In this document: piece after piece, positions 44,007-52,065 of the stretch | Numbering within the stretch: position 1 is the stretch's first letter | Layout of the letters: each line of letters starts with the position of its first letter | Notes under the pieces: model-generated | What the model was told of the DNA's origin: nothing | Databases searched by the model: none | What the model saw: the letters and a program-made list of their open reading frames with translations, nothing else | Assembly (NCBI GenBank): GCA_035457725.1 | Contig: DATIBC010000097.1 | Span: forward strand, 1 to 64,000 | DNA from: DATFES01 sp035457725 | GTDB lineage: Bacteria > Pseudomonadota > Alphaproteobacteria > CACIAM-22H2 | DNA: 64,000 nucleotides | Reading direction: 5' to 3' | Program-made: the position numbers and the translations under genes

Positions 44007-44924
44007 TCAGGCCGCCCCGCACGCCTCGTCCCAATACGGGCGATCGCCGAAGCGCGCCGCCAGATGATCGACGAACACGCGCACCTTAGCCGACAGGTGA
44101 CGGCTGTGCGGCCAAAGCGCATAGACCGATGTCTCGGTGCTGCGATATTCGGCGAGCAGGACCGTCAACCGCCCGGCCCTTACGTCCTCGCCAATGATGA
44201 AGGTCGGAGCCAATCCGATTCCCAATCCATTGAGCATCGCCGCGCGCAACGCGTCGCCGTTGTTGGCGCGCAGGTTGCCGTGCACCTTGACCGCGACAGG
44301 ACCTTGGGGGCCGGTGAAGCGCCATTCGTCCTGGCTGGCGAGATAGCTGTAACAGAGGCAATTGTGCGCCATGAGGTCGGCCGGCGTGCGCGGCATGCCA
44401 CGGGCGGCAAGGTAGTCGGAGGAAGCGCACACCAGGCGGCGGTTGGGTGCAAGCTTACGGGCGATCAAGCTGGTGTCGGCCAGATCGCCGATGCGGATGG
44501 CGATGTCGAAGCCTTCCTCGATCAGATCGACGAAACGATCGCTGAGCGACAAATCGACGGTCATTTGCGGATGGCGAACGAGGAACTTGGCCAAAGTCGG
44601 CGCCAGATGGAGTACGCCGAAGCTCATCGGCGCGCTGACCCGCAGCGTGCCGCGCGGCTCGCGCTGCAATCGGGTGACCGCGGTCTCCGCCGCCTCGACC
44701 TCGGCGGCGATACGCGTTCCCCGCTCGTGCAGCGCAATACCCGCCTCGGTCAGCGACAGCCGGCGCGTGGTGCGATTGAGCAGCCGGACGCCCAAACGGT
44801 CCTCGAGCCGTGACACCTGCTTGCTGACCGCCGCCTTGGATCGTCCGAGCTGTTTTGCGGCCTTCGAAAAACTTGCACTTTCAACCACTTGTACAAAGGC
44901 GAGGAGGTCGTCGACCGATCGCAT
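44007..44924 (-). CDS. LysR-family transcriptional regulator
   Basis: 305-residue regulator with the N-terminal winged helix-turn-helix (SFSKAAKQLGRSKAAVSKQVSRLEDRLGVRLL, about 16-48 in two halves) and the AaeR/DmlR-type effector domain: TLRVSAPMSFGVLHLAPTL and RNRTTRRLSLTEAG-like features. It is divergent from wrbA (154 nt), the arrangement of LysR regulators that control a neighbouring quinone-reductase operon. Confidence 0.88.
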   Translation of the reverse strand: MRSVDDLLAFVQVVESASFSKAAKQLGRSKAAVSKQVSRLEDRLGVRLLNRTTRRLSLTEAGIALHERGTRIAAEVEAAETAVTRLQREPRGTLRVSAPMSFGVLHLAPTLAKFLVRHPQMTVDLSLSDRFVDLIEEGFDIAIRIGDLADTSLIARKLAPNRRLVCASSDYLAARGMPRTPADLMAHNCLCYSYLASQDEWRFTGPQGPVAVKVHGNLRANNGDALRAAMLNGLGIGLAPTFIIGEDVRAGRLTVLLAEYRSTETSVYALWPHSRHLSAKVRVFVDHLAARFGDRPYWDEACGAA

Positions 44925-44975
44925 GGTGCCTCCAATTAGGCAGCTTATATAAACAATAATGTGACAGAAGTGAGG

Positions 44976-45004
44976 ATTATCTTCGATATAAAGTCAATTA
45001 TCTT
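44976..45004. promoter_or_regulatory. direct repeat between lysR and wrbA
   Basis: ATTATCTT occurs twice, at 44976-44983 and 44997-45004, spaced 21 bp (two helical turns), in the AT-rich divergent region between the LysR gene and wrbA. It is a reasonable LysR binding site by position; no clear T-N11-A palindrome was defined. Confidence 0.35.
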
Positions 45005-45078
45005 ATCCGAGTGTGAGCTTTTGGGGTCGGCGCGCCATTCGGTGAAAGGCCATCCCGCATCCGCAGGAGCGATGAACG

Positions 45079-45708
45079 ATGACCAAAATCCTGGTTCTCT
45101 ATTACAGCACGTATGGCCATATCGAGCGGATGGCGGACGCCGTCGCCGAAGGCGCGCGTTCAGTCGATGACGTCGAGGTGACGGTGAAACGCGTGCCAGA
45201 GTCGATGCCGGAGGACGTCGCCCGCAAGGCCGGCGCAAAGCTGGATCAACGCGCGCCGGTCGCTTCGCCGGGCGAGCTTGGGCGATACGATGCGATCGTC
45301 TTCGGCACGCCGACGCGATTCGGCAACATGGCGGCGCAGATGCGCAACTTCCTCGACCAGACCGGCGGCCTGTGGGCCAAGGGCACGTTGATAGGCAAGG
45401 TCGGCAGCGTGTTCGTCAGCTCGGCGACGCAGCACGGCGGGCAGGAATCGACGATCCTGTCGTTCCACACCACGCTGCTTCATCACGGCATGGTGGTGGT
45501 CGGATTGCCTTATTCCGCCGCCGGGCAGACGCGCATCGACGAGGTGACCGGCGGCTCGCCCTACGGTGCTACGACCATCGCCGGCGGCAAGGGCGAGCGA
45601 AACCCAAGCGAAAACGAACTCGAGCTGGCGCGCTTCCAGGGCCGCCACGTGGCGCTGATCGCGCGCAAGCTCGCAGCACAGGCGCCCGCCGCGCTGGTAG
45701 CCGCCTGA
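45079..45708 (+). CDS. wrbA: NAD(P)H:quinone oxidoreductase WrbA
   Basis: FMN-dependent two-electron quinone reductase that protects against semiquinone radicals. The 209-residue flavodoxin-fold protein has the FMN phosphate loop YYSTYGHIERM, GTPTRFGNMAAQMRNFLD and SSATQHGGQESTILSFHTTLLHHG in parts typical of WrbA, and GTLIGKVGSVFVS. First gene of a three-gene operon with glutathionyl-hydroquinone reductase and pirin genes, which fits quinone detoxification. Confidence 0.92.
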   Translation: MTKILVLYYSTYGHIERMADAVAEGARSVDDVEVTVKRVPESMPEDVARKAGAKLDQRAPVASPGELGRYDAIVFGTPTRFGNMAAQMRNFLDQTGGLWAKGTLIGKVGSVFVSSATQHGGQESTILSFHTTLLHHGMVVVGLPYSAAGQTRIDEVTGGSPYGATTIAGGKGERNPSENELELARFQGRHVALIARKLAAQAPAALVAA

Positions 45709-45720
45709 GGAGAGTCCGCG

Positions 45721-46710
45721 ATGGGACGACTGATCGACGGCGTGTGGACCGATGACTGGTACGATACCGGTCGCAGCGGCGGCCGGTTCGTGCGCGCGGA
45801 GTCGGCGTTCCGCAGCCGTATCACCGCCGACGGCGCGTCGGGCTTCAAGGCGGAGCCGGGCCGCTATCATCTATATGTCTCGCTCGCCTGCCCGTGGGCG
45901 CATCGAACGTTGATCGTGCGCAAGCTCAAGCGGCTGGAAAATGCGATCGGTGTGTCGATCGTTGATCCGGTCATGGGCCGCGAAGGCTGGACGTTCGGCG
46001 AGGAGGGCGACTTGACGCGCGATAGCATAAACGGCGCCCGCCGGCTCCACGAGCTCTATACGGCAGCGAGGCCCGGCTATAGCGGGCGCGTCACCGTGCC
46101 GGTGTTGTGGGACCGGCGAAATGGAACCATCGTCAACAACGAGTCGGCCGAGATCATCCGGATGTTCAACGCGACCTTCGATCACCTCGATGATCGCGGC
46201 CGCACGACGCTCGATCTTTACCCGGTCGAACTTAGGGCGGAAATCGACGCGGTCAACGCGTTCGTCTATGAGCACATCAACAACGGGGTCTACAAGGCCG
46301 GCTTCGCGACGACGCAGGCGGCATACGATGAGGCGTTCGTCGCCCTCTTTGACGCGCTCGATCGGTTGGAGCGCCGCCTATCGGGCCAGCGCTATCTCGC
46401 CGGCGAGCGGATCACCGAGGCCGATTGGCGGCTGTTCACCACGCTGGTCCGTTTCGACGCGGTGTATTTCGGCCATTTCAAATGCAACCTGCGCCGCATC
46501 GCCGATTACGCCAGCTTGTCAAACTATCTGCGCGAGCTGTATCAAGCCCCAGGCATCGCCGAGACGGTCGATTTCGACCACATCAAGCGTCATTATTATC
46601 TGAGCCATGCGCGCATCAATCCGAGCGGCGTCGTGCCCAAGGGTCCGGCGCTGGCGCTCGATGCGCGCCACGACCGCGATCGACTGCCGGGACGTCGTTG
46701 GGCGGCCTGA
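45721..46710 (+). CDS. glutathionyl-hydroquinone reductase (YqjG/ECM4-type)
   Basis: Xi-class glutathione transferase that reduces glutathionyl-hydroquinones with glutathione. The 329-residue protein has the catalytic Cys57 in ACPWAHRT, then FDHLDDRGRTTLDLYP, and the C-terminal helical domain with RFDAVYFGHFKCNLRRI, all typical of this family. It lies 12 nt after wrbA, so the two enzymes probably handle the same quinone stress, and the pirin gene follows after 27 nt. Confidence 0.92.
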   Translation: MGRLIDGVWTDDWYDTGRSGGRFVRAESAFRSRITADGASGFKAEPGRYHLYVSLACPWAHRTLIVRKLKRLENAIGVSIVDPVMGREGWTFGEEGDLTRDSINGARRLHELYTAARPGYSGRVTVPVLWDRRNGTIVNNESAEIIRMFNATFDHLDDRGRTTLDLYPVELRAEIDAVNAFVYEHINNGVYKAGFATTQAAYDEAFVALFDALDRLERRLSGQRYLAGERITEADWRLFTTLVRFDAVYFGHFKCNLRRIADYASLSNYLRELYQAPGIAETVDFDHIKRHYYLSHARINPSGVVPKGPALALDARHDRDRLPGRRWAA

Positions 46711-46737
46711 AATCATGAACATCACGGAGCAACGTCG

Positions 46738-47442
46738 ATGATCGAGCTGGTTCCCTTCAGTAGCCTCGGCCGATTCGAGAACGATTGGCTGTCGGCGCGC
46801 TACCACTTCAGCTTCGCCGAGTATTTCGATCCACGGCGCATGGGCTTCGGCCCATTGCGGGTGTGGAACGACGATCGCATCCGCCCCGGAAACGGTTTTC
46901 CGATGCACGGCCATCGCGACATGGAGATCATCACCTACGTGCGCAAAGGCGCGGTTTCGCACCAGGATCATCTCGGCAATCGCGGCCGCACCGAGGCCGG
47001 CGACGTACAGGTGATGTCGGCCGGCAAGGGGATCATGCATGCCGAATACAACCTCGAGAACGACGACACCGAGTTGTTCCAGATTTGGATCGAGCCGGCG
47101 CACAAAAACGTCAAGCCGCGCTGGGCGGCCCGGCAGTTCCCCAAGGACGCCCGCGCCGGCCAGCTGCAGGTGCTTGCCTCGGGCCGACCGGAGGATCGCG
47201 GCGGCGATGCGCTCGAGATCCACCAGGATGCCGCGCTGCTTGGCGCCACGATTGCGAAAGGCCAACAGCTTTCGCACGCGCTTGGCTTGGGCCGACGCGC
47301 CTATCTCGTCGTGGCGCGCGGCCGGGTCAAGATCGGTGACGTCGAAGTGGGCCCGCGCGACGGCGCAGCCATCCAGGACCTCCACGAGGTCGTCATCCAG
47401 GCGCAGGAGGAAAGCGAAGTTCTGCTCGCCGACCTTCCCTGA
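46738..47442 (+). CDS. pirin family protein (YhaK-type)
   Basis: Bicupin pirin of 234 residues; pirins of this type include quercetinase-like dioxygenases and redox sensors. The metal-site residues are in GFPMHGHRDMEIITYV and GIMHAEYN (His-x-His, later His and Glu), matching the N-terminal cupin, and the second cupin covers about 140-225 (QLSHALGLGRRAYLVV). Third gene of the wrbA operon. Confidence 0.88.
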   Translation: MIELVPFSSLGRFENDWLSARYHFSFAEYFDPRRMGFGPLRVWNDDRIRPGNGFPMHGHRDMEIITYVRKGAVSHQDHLGNRGRTEAGDVQVMSAGKGIMHAEYNLENDDTELFQIWIEPAHKNVKPRWAARQFPKDARAGQLQVLASGRPEDRGGDALEIHQDAALLGATIAKGQQLSHALGLGRRAYLVVARGRVKIGDVEVGPRDGAAIQDLHEVVIQAQEESEVLLADLP

Positions 47443-47548
47443 GCGATTTACCGCACTAGGCGCGCGGGCGTTGGGTCCGGTAGCATCGCGTTAACGAAAT
47501 ATTGGGCCGATTCGGCCGATAGTTACAGGCGATCGAGGGGAGACAGAG

Positions 47549-47767
47549 ATGGCTGATACCGCGACCTGCCGCGCCTGCCGCTTCTGGGCGGCGATCTATG
47601 ACTGGGACGTGAAGAACGTCGACCCGCGCGAGAAGGCGAACAAGGGCACCTGCCGCCGCTATGCGCCGCGTGGCGAAATATCGTCCACCGTCAGCCACAA
47701 CTACCTGATCTGGCCCGAGACCGCAGCCAACGACTGGTGCGGCGACTTCGAGAAAGTCGGCGGCTGA
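47549..47767 (+). CDS. small Cys-containing conserved protein of unknown function
   Basis: 72 residues, no signal peptide. Four Cys in a regular pattern: CRAC at 7-10, TCRRYAPRG near 34, and WPETAANDWCGDF near 63. The spacing C-x2-C, later C and C, with WP and WCGxF motifs, resembles small proteins found in many bacteria that may hold a zinc or iron-sulfur centre. The ATG follows a GAGGGGAGA. It lies between the quinone operon and the AmmeMemoRadiSam genes. Confidence 0.65.
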   Translation: MADTATCRACRFWAAIYDWDVKNVDPREKANKGTCRRYAPRGEISSTVSHNYLIWPETAANDWCGDFEKVGG

Positions 47768-47834
47768 TCGCCCGCAGCGACGCCGGGACGATCCGCGCGA
47801 ATCCGCTAGAGCTGCTTGCGGCCCGCAGTAGCGA

Positions 47835-48623
47835 TCAGTTGAACGCCCAGGCGCCGTAACCGACGACGCGCTGGCGCGGCCCCGCGGTATCGCCCGAATT
47901 ACGCAAGTCGAGCCGTCGGACCGCGAGTCCGCGCGGGCGCGCCGCCGCCAGTAAGCCGGCGATAGGAACGGCGCCGCAAGCGTCATCGAAGCCGATACGC
48001 GAGAAATCGCTCATCTCGATGGCCATTGCCGTGGCCCGGTCGCGGCGGCGCGCCGTCTCATAAGCGTGATAGTGCGAGAGATCGGAACTGACGACGATCC
48101 GCGTCTCGGCGCCGCCCCAGACGACATCGAGCCAGTCGGCGACGTCTTGATGTCGCGCTTCGCCGACGATGAGCGGCACGATGGCGAAGTCGCGAAGACT
48201 AACCTGCAAGAAGGGAAGCTGAACCTCGAGCGCATGTTCCTCGGCATGCGCGCGATCGGATCGCATGACGCCGGGCCAGGCGGCTAGCGCGTCGCATGCC
48301 GCGCCATCGAGCGGCACCCGGCCAAGCGGGGTGAGGAATGCCTCCACCGTCGGCAGCGCCGCGCCATCGAGGGGTACGTAATGCGCCGGTCCGATCAAGA
48401 CGACGCGGCGAATCAGCGCCGCATCGCGGGCAAGCGCGCGGTAGGCATGCGCGGCGACTGGGCCGGAATATACGTATCCAGCATGGGGGACGACCACTGC
48501 CTTGGGCGCGCGGCCGCCAGTTTCGGGCGCCGCGTCTAACAGGCGCTCGATGGCAGTGCGAAGCTCGGCCGGGTCGTCGGGGTAGAACGTGCCGGCGACC
48601 GCCGGCTGCCTGGTCGCAGTCAC
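47835..48623 (-). CDS. amrB: AmmeMemoRadiSam system protein B (Memo-family)
   Basis: Member of the Memo family, related to class III extradiol dioxygenases; its partners are usually a radical SAM enzyme and an AMMECR1-domain protein. The 262-residue protein starts with RQPAVAGTFYPDDPAELR, has VVPHAGYVYSGPVAAHAYRAL with the metal-site His, and later SSDLSHYHAYETA and DACGAVPIAGLLAAA; all typical. It is divergent from the radical SAM gene with 72 nt between starts. Confidence 0.9.
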   Translation of the reverse strand: MTATRQPAVAGTFYPDDPAELRTAIERLLDAAPETGGRAPKAVVVPHAGYVYSGPVAAHAYRALARDAALIRRVVLIGPAHYVPLDGAALPTVEAFLTPLGRVPLDGAACDALAAWPGVMRSDRAHAEEHALEVQLPFLQVSLRDFAIVPLIVGEARHQDVADWLDVVWGGAETRIVVSSDLSHYHAYETARRRDRATAMAIEMSDFSRIGFDDACGAVPIAGLLAAARPRGLAVRRLDLRNSGDTAGPRQRVVGYGAWAFN

Positions 48624-48695
48624 CGTCGATCTCCTTGTCGGCCGTTACGCACCGCGGCTTGCGCCGGCGCGCCGGCCATCCGATATGATCATAGA

Positions 48696-49796
48696 ATGCC
48701 GCGCGACATCATAGAAGGACCGCCGGCGCGCTACTGGCGTAGGCTCGCCGACGGGCGGATCGAATGCCAGGTTTGTCCGCGCTACTGCCGCTTGCACGAC
48801 GGACAACGCGGCCTGTGTTTCGTGCGCGCGCGAAGCGGCGAAGGGCTCGTGCTGACGACCTATGGACGCTCGTCGGGCTTCTGCATCGATCCAATCGAGA
48901 AGAAGCCGCTCAACCACTTCCTACCCGGATCCGCCGTGCTGTCGTTCGGGACGGCCGGCTGCAATCTCACCTGCCGCTTCTGCCAGAACTGGGATATTTC
49001 CAAGGCGCGGGAGTTCGACCGTCTGACCGACCAGGCGCGTCCGGACGAAATTGCCGACGCCGCGGTGGCGAGCGGCTGCCGCTCGGTCGCCTTCACCTAC
49101 AACGATCCGGTCGTCTTCATGGAGTACGCGATCGACGCTGCCGCCGCCTGCCGGGCCCGGGGCGTGCGCACGGTCGCTGTTACCGCCGGATACATGTGCG
49201 CCGAGCCACGGGCCGAATTTTATCGTTATATCGACGCGGCGAACGTCGACCTGAAGGCGTTCAGCGATGGCTTCTATCGGCGCCTTTGCACCGGCACGCT
49301 CGCCACCGTGCTCGACACGCTGATCTATCTGAAGCGCGAGACCAAGGTCTGGCTCGAAGTCACGACGTTGCTCATTCCGGGCGAAAACGATTCGCCGGCC
49401 GAAATCGAGCAGCTCGTCCGATGGTTCCTGGACAACCTTGGCCCCGACGTGCCGCTCCATTTCACCGCCTTCCATCCCGACTGGAAGATGCTCGACAAGC
49501 CGCCGACCCCCGCTCGATCGCTGATCGACGCTCGCGCGATCGCCATGGAAGCCGGGCTTCGCTACGTCTATACCGGCAACATCCATGACGAAGCGACGCA
49601 GAGCACCTATTGCGCCGGTTGCGGCGCGCCTGTCATCGGCCGCGACTGGTACGAGATCACGCTTTGGAATTTGACCGGCGACGGACGATGCGACGCCTGC
49701 GGCGAGCGGTGCGCCGGGGTTTTCGACGGCCCGGCCGGCGATTGGGGTCGTCGCCGGCGACCGGTCGACGTGCCGCGCGCCGCTGGGCGAATCTAG
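48696..49796 (+). CDS. amrS: AmmeMemoRadiSam system radical SAM enzyme
   Basis: Radical SAM protein of the PFL-activase-like group, 366 residues. The 4Fe-4S Cys are C89, C93 and C96 in GCNLTCRFCQNWD. Before them is an N-terminal Cys pattern (C24, C27, C31, C41: CQVCPRYC and GLCFVR), and at the end a zinc-ribbon-like region with TYCAGCGAP and RCDACGERC. KAREFDRLTDQA is typical of AmrS. Substrate unknown. It is divergent from amrB; no AMMECR1 (AmrA) gene is in the window. Its stop overlaps the stop of a convergent gene by 4 nt. Confidence 0.9.
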   Translation: MPRDIIEGPPARYWRRLADGRIECQVCPRYCRLHDGQRGLCFVRARSGEGLVLTTYGRSSGFCIDPIEKKPLNHFLPGSAVLSFGTAGCNLTCRFCQNWDISKAREFDRLTDQARPDEIADAAVASGCRSVAFTYNDPVVFMEYAIDAAAACRARGVRTVAVTAGYMCAEPRAEFYRYIDAANVDLKAFSDGFYRRLCTGTLATVLDTLIYLKRETKVWLEVTTLLIPGENDSPAEIEQLVRWFLDNLGPDVPLHFTAFHPDWKMLDKPPTPARSLIDARAIAMEAGLRYVYTGNIHDEATQSTYCAGCGAPVIGRDWYEITLWNLTGDGRCDACGERCAGVFDGPAGDWGRRRRPVDVPRAAGRI

Positions 49797-50374
49797 GGAA
49801 GCGCGAGACGACGGTGCCCGATGACGACCGGCCCGTCGTTGCAGACCGGCAACTCGTCGCGCATTGCCGCGATGTAAAGACGCCCGCTCGATTGGCTGCG
49901 CGGTTCGGTGACGAGGAATCCGACCGGGTTCGCAGCACCAGCGACCGATGAAACGCCGCTCGGCAGGATATTCGGCACCGCCGGCGCAGCCGTCGTCGGC
50001 TGCGCGTTGACCGCGGCGACCATGCCGTTGTTCAAGGTCACGCCGAACTTATTGGTCTCGAACGGCCCCGGCTCGTAGGCGATCAGATATGGCCGCGCAA
50101 GATCGGGAAGCATCACCACTTTCTCGGATGGAACTTGCATGCAGGCGGGCGGCGAATCGGTGGCGCGGCCGACCAGTTTTCCGTCGCTGACATAAGTCGT
50201 CATCACCGAGACCTCGGCCAGCAACGCCGGTTGATAGACCACGACCCCGGACATCTTGGCCGCGGAATCCTGCATCGTAGATTCGGCGAGGCGTTGCGTG
50301 ACAACCCGCCCGCTGCAGCCGCTCGCCATGGCAGGCACAAGGATCGCCGCGATGAGTTGCCGAGCGAACGACAT
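49793..50374 (-). CDS. putative lipoprotein of unknown function
   Basis: 193 residues starting MSFARQLIAAILVPAMASGC, a lipoprotein signal with Cys20 as the acylated residue. The mature part has no recognised domain; it contains GVVVYQPALLAEVSVMTTYVSD and a Pro/Ala/Thr-rich stretch near 125-150. The start at 50374 follows GGAAAGG and gives the signal; the frame is open further upstream to 50461. It overlaps amrS at the stops (convergent). Confidence 0.6.
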   Translation of the reverse strand: MSFARQLIAAILVPAMASGCSGRVVTQRLAESTMQDSAAKMSGVVVYQPALLAEVSVMTTYVSDGKLVGRATDSPPACMQVPSEKVVMLPDLARPYLIAYEPGPFETNKFGVTLNNGMVAAVNAQPTTAAPAVPNILPSGVSSVAGAANPVGFLVTEPRSQSSGRLYIAAMRDELPVCNDGPVVIGHRRLALP

Positions 50375-50554
50375 GTCGACCTTTCCGTCATATATCGGCC
50401 ACGGCGTGCATTGTCGCCGCACGAAAAGCATGCGGTGTACGCAGCCGCCAGAATGGCGCACTTAATGTATGAAGAGTCGCCGAGTGCGCCGAATATTCCA
50501 CTCGACCGTCGGATTTCGCGGGTAGATGTCGCGGGCAGATGTCGCGGGAAAAGC

Positions 50555-50628
50555 TGGAGCGGGTGAAGGGAATCGAACCCTCGTCGTAAGCTTGGGAAGC
50601 TTCTGCTCTACCATTGAGCTACACCCGC
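50555..50628 (-). tRNA. tRNA-Gly (anticodon CCC)
   Basis: 74-nt cloverleaf including encoded CCA: acceptor GCGGGTG pairing with CACCCGC, D arm GCTC/GAGC with AATGGTA loop, anticodon stem GAAGC/GCTTA with loop TTCCCAA (anticodon CCC), T arm GAGGG TTCGATT CCCTT, discriminator T and CCA. The last anticodon-stem pair (27-43, G-A) is mismatched. The Gly identity fits the acceptor GCG and the C35-C36 anticodon. Confidence 0.92.
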
Positions 50629-50718
50629 GCCGTCATCGATGATTACCGCAAAGCACGGCGCCTGTCATTAGGAGCGCCGATCGTCGAGGGCGGCGCCAGC
50701 CTTTCGGCGAGGGCGCGC

Positions 50719-50835
50719 TCACACGCCCCACAAGATGCGGAGGTAACTGAGATAGGCGAAAATCTCATCGATGAAAAAATAGACGCCGCCGATAATGGCG
50801 ACAGCGAGCAGCAGGATCACGAACTTGTCGTTCAC
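50719..50835 (-). CDS. 38-residue single-pass membrane peptide
   Basis: Very small protein starting GTG at 50835 with AGGAG 7 nt upstream. Sequence begins MNDKFVILLLAVAIIGGV and ends with FAYLSYLRILWGV: one membrane helix (about 5-24) and an amphipathic aromatic tail. The frame is open further upstream (to 50910), but the ribosome-binding site argues for the short form. Function unknown; it lies between tRNA-Gly and the radical SAM/phosphoesterase pair on the other strand. Confidence 0.55.
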   Translation of the reverse strand: MNDKFVILLLAVAIIGGVYFFIDEIFAYLSYLRILWGV

Positions 50836-51105
50836 AGCTTTTCTCCTAGGGCTTATGCGCGACGCCGTGCCTGCCATGAGCGTTCGCCCGAGGCTAAGCG
50901 AATCATACATCGCCTTCGGCTACAGGCGGTTAACGCGTGCTCGCTCCGCGGTGTCTTGGTCCTCCGGCGAATCGCGCGAACGTGATCGTTCCGACGCCCG
51001 AAATTGGGGGGTACACGAACATTTTATTTCCTTAATAGACGCAGAAATGGCATGTTTGCGGTGCAGCAATCGCCTGAAAACACGCCCGAAATAGGGAATC
51101 GACCG

Positions 51106-52065
51106 ATGAACGCCGTGGCGCTTGCCGAGCTCAAATCGCTCGACCCGCGAAAGTTCTGCGACCCGATATGGACGGCAAAGGGCGACCGTCGAGCCAGCGT
51201 CGCGCTCACCGGCCTGAAGACGCTGTGGTTCAACACCGGCACGCTGTGCAATCTGACTTGCACCAATTGCTACATCGAGTCGTCGCCGACCAACGACCGT
51301 CTGTCGTATCTGAGCGCGGCGGAAGTGCGCGAATATCTCGACGAGATCGCGCGCGAGCGACTGCCGACCGAGGAGATCGGCTTCACCGGCGGCGAGCCGT
51401 TCATGAATCGCGAGCTGCCGCAAATGCTGGAAGAGTGCATGTCGCGCGGCTTTCGCGCGCTCGTCCTGACCAACGCGATGCGGCCGATGATGAAGCTGGC
51501 GGAAAAACTGCTGGCGCTCAACGCGCGTTACGGCGCGCGGCTCGCCGTGCGCGTCTCGGTCGATCATTACACCAAGGATCTTCATCAGCTCGAACGCGGA
51601 CCGCGGTCGTGGCTTCCCATGCTGCAGGGTTTGCGTTGGCTCGCCCGTCATGGCTTCAACGTTCATGTCGCCGGCCGTACGTTTTCCGGCCAGCCCGAGG
51701 CCGAAATTCGCCGCGGCTACGCGCAGCTCTTCGCCGAGGAAGGAATCGATATTGACGCCAACGACGCGGTGCGTCTCGTGCTCTTTCCGGAGATGGATGC
51801 CAAAGTCGACGTGCCCGAGATCACCGAGGCATGTTGGGGTATCTTGAAGCTGTCGCCCGATGCGATGATGTGCGCGAGCTCGCGCATGGTGGTTAAGCGC
51901 AAAGGCGAGACGCGGCCAGCCGTCGTTGCTTGCACGCTGCTACCTTACGACCAGCAGTTCGAGCTCGGCGCGACGCTGGCCGAGGCCTCCGTCGACGTGA
52001 AGCTCAATCATCCGCACTGCGCCAAGTTCTGCGTGCTGGGAGGCGGATCGTGCAGCAAGGGATGA
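51106..52065 (+). CDS. radical SAM protein of unknown substrate
   Basis: 319-residue radical SAM enzyme. The cluster Cys are C48, C52 and C55 (GTLCNLTCTNCYIE), followed by the GGEP motif in GFTGGEPFMNRE. The C-terminus has additional Cys: CTLL (near 283) and a final HPHCAKFCVLGGGSC (C305, C309, C316), which could bind an auxiliary iron-sulfur cluster. The start at 51106 follows AGGGA; an ATG at 51052 adds 18 residues with a weaker site. It overlaps the phosphoesterase start by 4 nt, so the two surely act together. Confidence 0.82.
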   Translation: MNAVALAELKSLDPRKFCDPIWTAKGDRRASVALTGLKTLWFNTGTLCNLTCTNCYIESSPTNDRLSYLSAAEVREYLDEIARERLPTEEIGFTGGEPFMNRELPQMLEECMSRGFRALVLTNAMRPMMKLAEKLLALNARYGARLAVRVSVDHYTKDLHQLERGPRSWLPMLQGLRWLARHGFNVHVAGRTFSGQPEAEIRRGYAQLFAEEGIDIDANDAVRLVLFPEMDAKVDVPEITEACWGILKLSPDAMMCASSRMVVKRKGETRPAVVACTLLPYDQQFELGATLAEASVDVKLNHPHCAKFCVLGGGSCSKG

